Part shown: piece by piece, positions 44,056 to 52,900 of the stretch | Layout of the letters: each line of letters opens with the position of its first letter | Numbering within the stretch: the stretch's first letter is position 1 | Source of the DNA: Brevibacillus choshinensis | Lineage (GTDB): Bacteria; Bacillota; Bacilli; Brevibacillales; Brevibacillaceae | Direction of reading: 5' to 3' | Length of the DNA: 64,000 nt | NCBI RefSeq assembly: GCF_001420695.1 | Contig: NZ_LJJB01000007.1 | Location: 124,001-188,000, forward strand | The notes under the pieces: model-generated | Database searches by the model: none | Told to the model about the DNA's origin: nothing | The model's input: only the letters and a program-made list of their open reading frames with translations | Position numbers and translations under genes: made by a program

Positions 44056-44397
44056 ATGCTCAGGATAGACTACATTAATGGAAAGGGAAGGGGAGTGATT
44101 GCCGCAAAGGATTTTATAAAGGGGGAACTCATTGAACGTTCTCCGCTTATCGTGATTCCATATCATGAATTAATGTACATTTTAAAAACTATCTTAATCA
44201 ATTACATTTTCAGCTGGGAAAGCAACCAGTCAGCGATTGCATTGGGGTACGGCTCCTTATATAACCATTCCTATCATCCAAATGCTACTTATTTCACAAG
44301 GATAGAAGACATGTGCATCGATTTTCAGGCATTAGAAAATATTCAAGAAGGTCAAGAGATTACGATAGATTATGGATGGCACCCAAATGGCTTATGA
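44056..44397 (+). CDS. Small SET-domain protein (putative lysine methyltransferase)
   Basis: 113 residues, essentially a bare SET domain: GRGVIAAKDFIKGELIERSP (N-SET), then GYGSLYNHSYHPNA (the NHS SAM-binding motif), then IQEGQEITIDYG (the GEE.T.DY catalytic end with its Tyr). SET proteins transfer methyl groups from SAM to lysine side chains; bacterial examples are few in function. ATG at 44056 is 8 nt after GGGGAGAG. The next gene on the same strand encodes a protein with repeated GPGK units, an attractive substrate by proximity (inference). Lies in an AT-rich cassette between tRNA fragments. Confidence 0.85.
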   Translation: MLRIDYINGKGRGVIAAKDFIKGELIERSPLIVIPYHELMYILKTILINYIFSWESNQSAIALGYGSLYNHSYHPNATYFTRIEDMCIDFQALENIQEGQEITIDYGWHPNGL

Positions 44398-44628
44398 ATG
44401 GGCTATCGGTAATCCTACTTTACGAGTGATCCGTCATACAACTAGATGACATACTGGTTGAGTAACTTTGTATCCTCTAATTATCGTTGTGGCTCTTTTA
44501 CTCTGGAAAAAGCGAAATTAGACAAACACCCATTTCTTTTGCGGGCAAGCGCCTCCTCCTAGTTATGTGCATAGTTTAACACTGTGCTTGATGGAAAGCA
44601 GATAAAAATTGGAGGAGGAATCTTCAGG

Positions 44629-45273
44629 ATGAACCAAGAAGAGTCGTTCAGCGACGAGTTTTACAGAACTGACGATTATATGCAAGATTATGGGTCAGGA
44701 TCTATAGGATTCTCATACCCTTCTTCATCTTTTCGGAATACTCAGTTTACCTCTCCTTTTTATAGTTGGTATTACCCTCATGCCCCGTATTATCAACCTT
44801 ATGGTTATGATCCCTATCCGTATCTATATTATCCAGGACAACAGGGACCTGGTAAAGGACCTGGCAAAGGACCTGGCAAAGGACCTGGAAAAAGACCGAC
44901 AGAAGAAGAGGCGCACAACGCTTTGTACCAGATTTTTGCCCAAATGGAGAATGAAATTAGACAACAACCGGTTTCCTACCGTTATGTTTCAGGTGTACAC
45001 ATACAACAAAGAGCACGTATTGCATGGTATTCCTTGAGGAGTGCTGTACGTATTATGAGAGCAATTCCATTCACAACCGCTAATGCCGTTGCCGGTTATT
45101 TGGAAGGCACAATCATGGCACGAATCGGTGAAGCTGGAACAGTTGCAGCTGCGGCTCTAGTAGGACGAATTAGTGATTTTTTAATTCATAACTTTGCTGC
45201 ATATGCTTCGAATCCAGCATTAGCGACCTACCGTGCCGAACAAATAGTAAATGTTATTTCTAATTTGTTATAA
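44629..45273 (+). CDS. Tyr/Pro-rich protein with GPGK repeats and helical C terminus, function unknown
   Basis: 214 residues; ATG at 44629 has GGAGGAGG 10 nt upstream. Residues 45-68 are very rich in Tyr and Pro (YYPHAPYYQPYGYDPYPYLY). Residues 73-88 are four GPGK units, with lysines at 76, 80, 84 and 88. Residues 95-214 form a predicted helical domain with Ala-rich segments (TANAVAGYLEGTIMARIGEA; AAAALVGRISDFLIHNFAAY) that could insert into a membrane or self-assemble. No signal peptide. The low-complexity front resembles spore-coat or surface proteins in composition only. I do not recognise a family. The interval 44398-44628 shows nothing else. Confidence 0.65.
   Translation: MNQEESFSDEFYRTDDYMQDYGSGSIGFSYPSSSFRNTQFTSPFYSWYYPHAPYYQPYGYDPYPYLYYPGQQGPGKGPGKGPGKGPGKRPTEEEAHNALYQIFAQMENEIRQQPVSYRYVSGVHIQQRARIAWYSLRSAVRIMRAIPFTTANAVAGYLEGTIMARIGEAGTVAAAALVGRISDFLIHNFAAYASNPALATYRAEQIVNVISNLL
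44845..44892 (+). repeat. Four tandem 12-bp units encoding GPGK
   Basis: GGACCTGGTAAA, GGACCTGGCAAA twice, then GGACCTGGAAAA. Nearly identical at DNA level, which implies recent slippage expansion and possible length variation between strains. Confidence 0.9.
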
Positions 45274-45371
45274 GTATTCAAAAATTAAACTCAATGTATA
45301 TCTAAATGTGTTCACTCCTAGGATGCTGGTTAATTTAGCAGAATCCTTTTCATGCTTAATTTTAGTAAAGT

Positions 45372-45697
45372 GTGACGGGTATTGAATTTGAACATGGCGC
45401 AGCTGCCTTTTTCGAATTTCAAGCAGGCATAGAGCTCGCCATCTGGAATCGTAAAGATCTCGCCCATGAGCCAAAGGTTCCTTTGTCATCACAAAGCTCT
45501 ACGGAATTTACGATTGGTCACAATGTAGGGAGTAAAGATGAAGTGGAGCATGTAATGGTGCTTGCCTTAAAGGCAGGGGCTGTTATTACGGACCCGCGAA
45601 TGACACCTTTTGGGGCGGATACTCTAGCCATTTCCTAGATCCTGATGGCCATTTGTGGGAAGTGGTCTGGAATCCAGCGTGTGAGATCAATGATTAA
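45372..45697 (+). pseudogene. Truncated, frameshifted VOC (glyoxalase-like) gene
   Basis: The reading frame carries EFEHGAAAFFEFQAGIELAI and HNVGSKDEVEHVMVLALKAG, typical of the second half of VOC proteins, but the first repeat is missing and preceded by stops. Near 45610, in CCTTTTGGGG, a one-base loss shifts the frame; the other frame continues WGGYSSHFLDPDGHLWEVVW and ends at 45697. Both defects make it non-functional. Last item in cassette 2. Confidence 0.8.
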
Positions 45698-45748
45698 CAT
45701 ATTGCTTTTATCCTCAATGTTGTCTAGGGCAGTGCAACCAACCACTAC

Positions 45749-45807
45749 GGGAGAGCGCTACATTGGCAGTGTAGCGGTCAGTGGTTCGATCCCGCTATGC
45801 TCCACCA
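45749..45807 (+). pseudogene. 3' fragment of tRNA-Ala (anticodon GGC), copy 2
   Basis: 59 nt, GGGAGAGCGCTACA through ATGCTCC-A-CCA, differing from copy 1 at three or four positions. The 5' part is missing again, with ACG preserved just before the break in both copies. Bounds cassette 2 on the right. Confidence 0.85.
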
Positions 45808-45820
45808 TAATTGTTAAGCA

Positions 45821-45846
45821 AACCACTTCTTTGGAAGTGGTTTTTT
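45821..45846 (+). terminator. Terminator after tRNA fragment 2
   Basis: CCACTTC (45823-45829) pairs with GAAGTGG (45834-45840), flanked by AA and six T. Confidence 0.85.
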
Positions 45847-45975
45847 GTGTTTTTGGATCAGCAGAGGGGCACATTTCGATTGCTCCTTCCATATAAGTCG
45901 GCAGTGATGCCCTATGCCTTTGAAGGATGAACGATTGCTGTTTTGGATCGTGAGCAGGGTGATACCCCATTACAT

Positions 45976-46035
45976 TTGACAACAGGCTACGTCCTTGTAT
46001 ACACTTTATTTATTCCGACCGTTCGGTATAAATAA
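45976..46035 (+). promoter_or_regulatory. Promoter and TetR-type operator
   Basis: TTGACA (45976-45981), 16-nt spacer, TATACA (45998-46003). Directly after it, ATTCCGA-CCGT-TCGGTAT (46012-46029) is an imperfect palindrome of the GACCGTTCGGT class bound by TetR/QacR-like repressors. Suggests autorepression of the gene at 46056. Confidence 0.65.
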
Positions 46036-46055
46036 AAATTGGATAAGGTGAAAGA

Positions 46056-46709
46056 ATGCCCAAAGTAGGAATGGAACCAAAGCGCCGAGCTGATGTCATA
46101 AACGCCACGTTAGCCTGTATTAGCACTCATGGGATTGATGGCATGACGCTGGATAAGGTTGCGGAGTATGCGGACTGCTCCAAGGGAGTTGTCACTTATT
46201 ATTTTAAAAACAAGGATAATCTGACGATCGAAGCCTTTAAGTCGTTTATGGCCTATTATGGTCTCAAAATAGAATCAGAAATTGACCCAATAATGAAAGC
46301 CCGGGAAATGATTGACGTTACGTTGAAACATATCCTACCTCCATACCGTGATGACACGGAGCAGAGGATTAATGTTTCGCTGGTGGATGGAATTGAAAAG
46401 ATGGTTATCCCGCTTGAAGATCAAGCAAGGCTCTTTCTACAGTTTTTCTCAAAAGCCGTCTTGGATCCAAACTTGCAGGAGGTCGTATCCAAAAGCTATT
46501 TGGCTGATCTTGAGGGCATAGCAAAGATTTTTGATTACGGGAAAAGGACAGGACAAATGTCTGTAGAGGATTCGCAAAGTGCAGCATATGGGCTGCTAGC
46601 GATGGTAGTGGGTCTAAGCTTCTTTCGAGTGGCGAACATACCGCCCAGAAATGTCGATGACAACCGATACATTTGTGAGGATTATGTAAGTAGGTTTACC
46701 AACAGTTGA
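46056..46709 (+). CDS. TetR/AcrR family regulator (BetI-like)
   Basis: 217 residues. The N-terminal TetR helix-turn-helix (about 10-56) reads RADVINATLACISTHGIDG, TLDKVAEYADCSKGVVTYYF. The helical C-terminal ligand domain resembles BetI-type regulators. The operator-like palindrome at its own promoter and the tight spacing to the next two genes (25 and 23 nt) indicate that it controls this three-gene cluster. Confidence 0.9.
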   Translation: MPKVGMEPKRRADVINATLACISTHGIDGMTLDKVAEYADCSKGVVTYYFKNKDNLTIEAFKSFMAYYGLKIESEIDPIMKAREMIDVTLKHILPPYRDDTEQRINVSLVDGIEKMVIPLEDQARLFLQFFSKAVLDPNLQEVVSKSYLADLEGIAKIFDYGKRTGQMSVEDSQSAAYGLLAMVVGLSFFRVANIPPRNVDDNRYICEDYVSRFTNS

Positions 46710-46734
46710 GTATAGTTTCATGAGGAGGATGATT

Positions 46735-47103
46735 ATGAAAATTACGAAGGTAGAAGCAGTCGGGGAAAATATTGCAGTCGTGAGCAGCAACGAGATTTTA
46801 ATCGGAGATGTTCAGTCAGCATTGGATCTTATGGCAACCGTACATTACGAAACAGGCTGCGATCGCATCATTATAAACAAATCCATACTAAGTGAAAGCT
46901 TTTTCGATTTGAAAACACGCCTGGCAGGGGAAATCTTGCAGAAGTTCATCAATTATCGCGTGAAGGTTGCAATCGTTGGAGATTTTTCGGTGTATGCAAG
47001 TCAAAGCTTAAAAGCCTTCATCTATGAATCTAACAACGGAAACGATATCTTTTTCTTGCCGACCGAACAACAAGCGATTGAAAAGTTAAGCACGTTGAAG
47101 TAA
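46735..47103 (+). CDS. DUF4180 domain protein
   Basis: 122 residues; ATG at 46735 is 6 nt after GAGGAGG. MKITKVEAVGENIAVVSSNE, then the alternating helices and strands ending VAIVGDFSVYASQSLKAFIYESNNG match DUF4180, an alpha/beta (STAS-like) family of unknown function that often sits beside TetR regulators. No catalytic residues identified. Confidence 0.8.
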   Translation: MKITKVEAVGENIAVVSSNEILIGDVQSALDLMATVHYETGCDRIIINKSILSESFFDLKTRLAGEILQKFINYRVKVAIVGDFSVYASQSLKAFIYESNNGNDIFFLPTEQQAIEKLSTLK

Positions 47104-47126
47104 AAGTGGGAACGGGAGGAAACTAG

Positions 47127-47807
47127 GTGTTGAACGCGCGACATATTCCTGCTGAGTATCCAATGGTGAAAATTCCTGCGGGTGAAATTGAATTAAGGGA
47201 TGATCGGATAAAAGCTACGTGGACGACTCAGGTGAATTCTTTTTTGCTAGCACCCGTTCCAGTTACGAGAGAGTTATATTTCTCGGTATTACAAAAGACA
47301 GTTGAATCGAATGACCAGCCTCAGGAACCGGTCGTGAATGTCTCGTGGAATGATGCGATCTCGTTTTGTAATTTGCTCTCTCAGCAATCAGGCCTGCAGG
47401 AATGTTACTCGATAAGTGATGATGGCGAGAGTGTCGTCTGTGACTGGGGAGCGGACGGCTATCGTCTTCCTACAGAAGCGGAATGGCAGTATGCGTGTAA
47501 AGCGGGAACGGGTGGTTATCGGTACGGCGAGCTCGATGAGATAGCTTGGTATCAGGAAAACTCTGAGGGCATGGTACATGAAGTAGGTAATAAGCTGCCG
47601 AATGCGTGGGGGCTCTACGATATGTTAGGGAATGTCTGGGAGTGGTGCTGGGATCTATACGATGTAAAAGTATACGGCTCCTACAGAGTTTTCCGCGGTG
47701 GTAGCTGGGCCGAAGAGGCTAGGGGCTGTGGAGCAACATGCCGCCGTCGCAGTCACCCTACGTTTCGAATTGATGATCTCGGCTTTCGTCTTGCTAGGTC
47801 GCTGTAA
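47127..47807 (+). CDS. Formylglycine-generating-enzyme (SUMF1) family protein
   Basis: 226 residues; GTG start 6 nt after GGGAGGA. SUMF1-fold signatures: [48 protein letters not shown] and the terminal LGFRLARS. In true formylglycine-generating enzymes two cysteines follow the GGS(W/Y) motif at +2 and +7 from the aromatic residue; here +2 is Glu and +7 is Cys, so sulfatase maturation is unlikely and another SUMF1-type role is expected. No sulfatase gene nearby. Shares the TetR transcript. Confidence 0.85.
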   Translation: MLNARHIPAEYPMVKIPAGEIELRDDRIKATWTTQVNSFLLAPVPVTRELYFSVLQKTVESNDQPQEPVVNVSWNDAISFCNLLSQQSGLQECYSISDDGESVVCDWGADGYRLPTEAEWQYACKAGTGGYRYGELDEIAWYQENSEGMVHEVGNKLPNAWGLYDMLGNVWEWCWDLYDVKVYGSYRVFRGGSWAEEARGCGATCRRRSHPTFRIDDLGFRLARSL

Positions 47808-47863
47808 GGTGGCGAAAAAATGGGAAGAGAGTGTCGAGGTACTCAACCAATTAAACGACGTTG

Positions 47864-47890
47864 AAACGCTTGGATTATTCCGAGCGTTTT
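47864..47890 (+). terminator. Bidirectional terminator
   Basis: AAACGCTTGGA (47864-47874) pairs with TCCGAGCGTTT (47879-47889), one G-U, 4-nt loop. Lies between two convergent transcription units. Confidence 0.65.
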
Positions 47891-47974
47891 CTGCATTTCA
47901 AAGGAGGAAATGCTGGAAAAAAGGAAAACGCCCAAGGAAAGCGTTGATTTCCCTGAGCGATTTGTCTCTATTAA

Positions 47975-48820
47975 CTACTCATTCCTCCAAGCCAGCGCCA
48001 ACGTCCCCATCCCCGCATGCGCCCCAATCGTAGAGCTAATGGGCCCAATCAACACCTCGACATCGGAATACTTGCTCTTAATCGTCTCTTTCAACTCAAG
48101 CGCTTTCTCTAGCACATTGCCATGCAAAATCTGCACATGCTTCACGGAGTAACTCTGCTTGGCGCGATCTAGTTGCTCTAGCATTCTCTTGACCGCCTTG
48201 CCCTCGGTACGAACCTTTTCATAGACGTCAAACAGCCCGTCCTTGATCTGAAAGATTGGCTTGATCTGTAGGAGATTGCCAATAAAATATTGCAGGCCAC
48301 TCACTCGGCCGCCCTTGTAAAACTGGTCGAGGCTACCGACCAGGATATAGTTCTCATACTTTTTGTATTCCTCACGCAGGGATAGTGCGATCTCCTGATA
48401 GTCTTTTCCCTGCTCGGCCAGCTCGATTCCTTCCAAGATAATCGAGGTAATCGGATAGGACATCAGCTTGGAATCTACCAGTTCGACCGGGAAGTCTACC
48501 ATTTTGGCAGCAGTAGCACTCGCGTTGTAGGTTCCGCTCAGATCGGAGGATAGATGGACAGCGATCGCACAATCGTATTCTTCCTGTAATCGCTCGTAGA
48601 GAGAGACAAATTTGCCGACGGAAGGCTGCGACGTTTTGGGAGTAGAATTGGCCTGAACGATTTTGTGATAAAGCTGTTCAGGAGTTAAATCAATGCCGTC
48701 TTCATATGCGCCATCTTCAAAGATGACCTCCAGCGGAACAACGAAGATGTCGTGCGTATCCATGATCGGATCGGGTACAAATGCGGTGCTGTCTGTAACC
48801 CAGGCAATTTTTTTCTTCAA
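47975..48820 (-). CDS. DegV family fatty-acid-binding protein
   Basis: 281 residues from a TTG at 48820 (GGGGAGG about 10 nt upstream). Longer in-frame starts add an unrelated tail. It begins KKKIAWVTDSTAFVPD and has TSQPSVGKF, the HLSSDLSGTYNA fatty-acid loop, and QFYKGGRVSG, all DegV/FakB signatures. FakB-type proteins present fatty acids to the kinase FakA for phosphorylation. No fakA is adjacent. Confidence 0.92.
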   Translation of the reverse strand: MKKKIAWVTDSTAFVPDPIMDTHDIFVVPLEVIFEDGAYEDGIDLTPEQLYHKIVQANSTPKTSQPSVGKFVSLYERLQEEYDCAIAVHLSSDLSGTYNASATAAKMVDFPVELVDSKLMSYPITSIILEGIELAEQGKDYQEIALSLREEYKKYENYILVGSLDQFYKGGRVSGLQYFIGNLLQIKPIFQIKDGLFDVYEKVRTEGKAVKRMLEQLDRAKQSYSVKHVQILHGNVLEKALELKETIKSKYSDVEVLIGPISSTIGAHAGMGTLALAWRNE

Positions 48821-49021
48821 GGAAACTTGTCCTCCCCTGTTATAGTAGAAACCTTGGCTTGCCCTGTAAATGACAAGGAAACTTCGGCTCATGGGTGTGA
48901 TATTTTGGTAATACATAAGCAAACTTGTATATTCAATCATACTATGAAAATTGTCGTTTTTTGTCGTAATTATGGGAATTTTATTGAACAATTGCGAGGG
49001 GATTACTGGAAGAGGGTTCAT

Positions 49022-49073
49022 ACAAAAAATCCCATGTATCGCTATACGTTGAACGTGATAGGACATGGGATTT
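49022..49073 (-). terminator. Terminator of the amidohydrolase operon
   Basis: On the - strand, AAATCCCATGT (49063-49073) pairs with ACATGGGATTT (49027-49037), with inner pairing, ending in six T (A run at 49023-49029 on the + strand). Confidence 0.85.
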
Positions 49074-49087
49074 ACAGCTGTAGGCGT

Positions 49088-49945
49088 CTATTCTACCAAC
49101 GGCTTGATCTTCGGAAACACTTTCAATGCCGTCTTGTAAAACACATCCTCGTGATACTCCGCTGGTATCAGCTCTTGGACGAACTGGAGATACGGCTTCA
49201 CGGGAGCAAGCGGCCAGTCGGTTCCAAACAAAAACTTGTCATAGTGATCGCAATAGGTAATCGCGTGGCGCAGATGGGCGAAGAAGAGGGGGGAGTCCTT
49301 TAGCCGCTGACAATTGGCTGCGTCTCCTACCATCAGGCCAGAGAGATCAGCAAACATGTTGCGGTTTTTATAAACGACCTCCGCTCCATCGAGCACCCAC
49401 GGATCGCCAAAATGGGCCATCATGAAGCTGACCTCCCGATGCTTCACTGCCACTTCGTCCAGTGTGAGGGGATGGGAGTACTTTAACAGCCCTCGCTCTG
49501 AATACGTATCGCCGGAATGGAAAACAACAGGCACCTGGTACTTGGCAGCCAGCGCATAGACCGGATCGTAGACGCTATCGTAGGCATAGAAGGGATAGTA
49601 GCCCAGATAGATTTTTAATCCGACCACGTTGGGCTTTTGCAGGTCTACCTCCATTCGTGCTACCGCAGCTTCATCCAGCTTGAACGGATTGATTCCCAGG
49701 CAATAGACAATCTGCGAGGGGAGTTCCTCTATCAGATCGAGTCCCATCGGAGTGACCGCCTCCGCATCGGGAAACCCGTCCTGCTGTGTCTCCGTCAAGC
49801 CCATGCCGATCCCGAGTACCACGCCGTTTTCTGCATATTCCTGCAAGATGCCAGTGACCGAGTAGTCGACAAATGATTTTTCTGCCGCAGTCCGCTTGAA
49901 CTCTTCGATGTGAGATAAATGCATATGCGCATCAATGATTTTCAT
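49088..49945 (-). CDS. TIM-barrel amidohydrolase (amidohydrolase_2 family)
   Basis: 285 residues; ATG at 49945 follows AAAGGGGG. It opens MKIIDAHMHLSHIEEF with the metal-binding HxH, and has VVFHSGDTYSERG, SFMMAHFGDPW and the late Asp in LFGTDWPLAP, as in 2-amino-3-carboxymuconate decarboxylase-like amidohydrolases. Substrate unknown. The start overlaps the end of the upstream gene by 14 nt, so translation is coupled to the GNAT fusion protein and the two probably act on related substrates. Confidence 0.9.
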   Translation of the reverse strand: MKIIDAHMHLSHIEEFKRTAAEKSFVDYSVTGILQEYAENGVVLGIGMGLTETQQDGFPDAEAVTPMGLDLIEELPSQIVYCLGINPFKLDEAAVARMEVDLQKPNVVGLKIYLGYYPFYAYDSVYDPVYALAAKYQVPVVFHSGDTYSERGLLKYSHPLTLDEVAVKHREVSFMMAHFGDPWVLDGAEVVYKNRNMFADLSGLMVGDAANCQRLKDSPLFFAHLRHAITYCDHYDKFLFGTDWPLAPVKPYLQFVQELIPAEYHEDVFYKTALKVFPKIKPLVE

Positions 49946-52900
49946 CCGGTAGCCCCCTTTGGTTGGCAAAGCGTATGGCCCGTAAGGCAGACAAGGAATC
50001 AGACGGAATCATCCTGTCAGCAAACAGGAAAAAGACGGGTGGGGTAAAGGTGACACTGTTGCTTGGCAGATTCAGCTCGCGTACGACAGAGGCGACAGCC
50101 ACTTCCTTGTTGGAGTAGACTTGCAGATCTGCTGTGTCCAAGTCCGTAACGATCTGCATCTGATCCTTCCGAGAAGCTGAGCCGACAAGGTAATCAGAGG
50201 CTTCGAGAACGGACAACTCTCCCTGTGCCAGCTTGTAGCTCAGTTCCTCGCCGTTCGCTCCGACGGTTTTCAGCCAAACTTCTTCGTCGGCATCTCCTGA
50301 ATGCAAAAAGATGTCAGTCGACCAGCTCTTGTCAGCAAAATACGTTCCGGTATTTTGGGAGATCTCAACCGTATGGCAGAGGATAGGGACTCCTGGCAAA
50401 AGCAAGTAATACTGATGGCACGTCAGACCGCGATACTTTTCCTGTTTTTTTACATCATAGCTTAGCTTGATCCCTTGCCAGACGTTTTGCCGGCTGTCTA
50501 CCAGCTCGACAAAGGAGGCTGTTCGCTCTTCCTTAACCAATGAAAATGCGCTCAGTTCAGCCACGTGGTTACCGATCCCGCCTGTCCACGGATTCCACCA
50601 TGATTTGGGCTGCCGCTCAGGGAAAGAGCTGTCCAGCCACTCCTGACCATTGCTGGAGAGCGAATAGAGCGTCGGATAGAAATAGGGAGCTGCTTTGATC
50701 CGCAATAGACCGTTGTCGGCGATATAGACTTGCTGTCCCTCTTCCTCTGTTTGATTCAGAGAAACCTTGCCTTGTCCAATCGGGAAAATCGCGCTGCGCA
50801 AGTGAGCCTCATGCGTGGCAAATCGTCCGTCTACCTGTACGAGTTCATATAGACTTCTTGGGGTAGTAAAGGAAAAGCTAGATTCCGTCTGTTCTGCATC
50901 CTCTGAGTAGTGGAGTGTCTGTCCAGCAGTAGACACGCTCGTTGTGGACGCAGTCAATTCTCCCTCCAGATACTGCTGCTTGTATTCCTTCACCTGCACG
51001 CTCATTTCCTCGTTACTGACAAACGGATTGTGCTTGTTGGCAACCAAAGCCAGATGAGGTGTCAGGGACAAGTCCGCTGGCATTGCCTCTCTTCTGGCGA
51101 ATGCACGGAACTCCTTCCAGTCGGTATAGCCTCCATGCATGATGTAGAAGGGGCCAAATGTTTTTTTGCTATGGGGCTCTAGTATGCCGAGACTGGTTTC
51201 CAGACTCACGTACCAAGATTGAAAATCAATGCGATACTCCTCAGGCCAGCACATTCCCCAAGGATCCGTTTCTCCCTGCGCAAACAGCCAGTTTTCGCTG
51301 ATCTGCTCACCGTCCCAATAATCCAGATCACTGCCGTAGGAAGCGGACGTTTCGACATAACGGCCTTGGTACGGCAGGATGGGGTGCTGAAAATCAGGAG
51401 TAAAGCCTTGGGTAATCCAGAGCTCGGTTGCTAGGTTGTCAGCAGAGAGGTTTTCCAGCTCCAACTCGTGCTCTACGGTACCATCTCCAAACAGGAGCGT
51501 CTTTCCGATAACCGCGATCTGAGGGAATGCACCAGATCGATAAGTGGCGCGGATACCGATCGCTCCCTTTTCCATGATAAATTCGATTAGCTCGGCACGT
51601 TTTTTGGAAAACTCGCTGGAATACGGTTTGCCGATCTTGGGATAGATGATAAAGGTTGGCTCCCCACCCGCAGCACTGGCAACGGTGATCTCGTTATCGT
51701 CTTTATTCAAATAGAGTGCATGGCGACCATGGTGAACCTGCCAAGCTTGTTCCGTATCCCCTGACAGCATGGCGCCCAGTCCTGTGAAGGCGGCCCCGAT
51801 CTTTTTCGAAAAGGATACAGAGCTGCCATCCGCGAGCTTGGCCTCTACCTGTACATGTAGGGAATAAAAGCCGTGTTCGAGCAAGTCAGCGGTGAGGGGG
51901 AGTGAGATGCGTTCTTTGCCACGCAACAGAAGTGTGTGGCGCTGCTCGTACATGTGGAGAAATGGACGTGAGGGTAGCTCGAACGTAAATTCTGCCTCTT
52001 CTGAAAAGTTGTTCTCCATATCGAGATAAAGCTTCGTTGTCTGTCCCGGATATGTGAGACCAGGCACGTGCATAGATAGGGTAGTGGGAAACTTGGGGAT
52101 GATCCCCACTTGAAAAAGAGCGGCTTTGCCGTTAATCAAGAGGTGGGTGCAGACACGAGGATGCGTGCGCCAGACGCTTTGCTCTTCTGTGATTGCGTCG
52201 ACAAAAAAGCTTGCTGACAGCGTGGTTTCGCCCGTGACATCCAGCTCCTGTTGATAATCAAAGCGGATCGTTTCGCTAGATTCTCCCTTCAAGGAAAGGT
52301 GTAGCGGCCTGCCCGATTTGTTGACGATCCTGTACTGAATCTGGTATTCCCGACCAAAGACTAGCTCTTGCTTTTCCACTTCGGCCAACAGCAAATAGTC
52401 CACTGTCTCGATTAGGCGCATGCCTCGACCGAGCCGCTCAAACTCCACGCGCAAGCTCTTTTCTTCTTTTGCCCAAGAGTAGGTGAAGTAATCAAAGCCG
52501 TTCTCTTTCCGACCGTCCGGCTCTATCTCAATCTCTCGTGTAGAGTCCCGATACCAGTCAATTTCCTCAAAGTAGTGGGCGATTGCCTCTGTCCGCAATA
52601 CCGTGGGGATCATGTTCATCAGGTGAGTGGAATCGTCCCGGTCTTCCCAGAAAAAGCCGAATTTCTTATACAACGGAACCGCCTTTGTGTTTCCAGCCCA
52701 GGTATAGAGATCAAGTCGCGGCCAGCTGAGCTGGATCGTTTGCTCTAGCACGCGTGCAAGCAATAGGCGGCCCACTTTTTTTCCGTGATATTCAGGCCGT
52801 ACATTGAGGAGTGGGATGTAGAGAGCTCCGATATCTTCTCGGTATTCTGCCAGGCTGCAATAGCCAACTACCGTTTCACCTTCCACTGCCAAGTAGACGG

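Noticed and set aside
44845-44892. Possible CRISPR array
   Set aside because: Units are 12 bp without spacers and are in frame within a protein; no cas genes. No CRISPR array is present in the window.
47910-48152. 80-codon frame with an AAAGGAGG site between the FGE-like and DegV genes
   Set aside because: After 25 codons it is antisense to DegV; the site may be chance, and no domain is visible.
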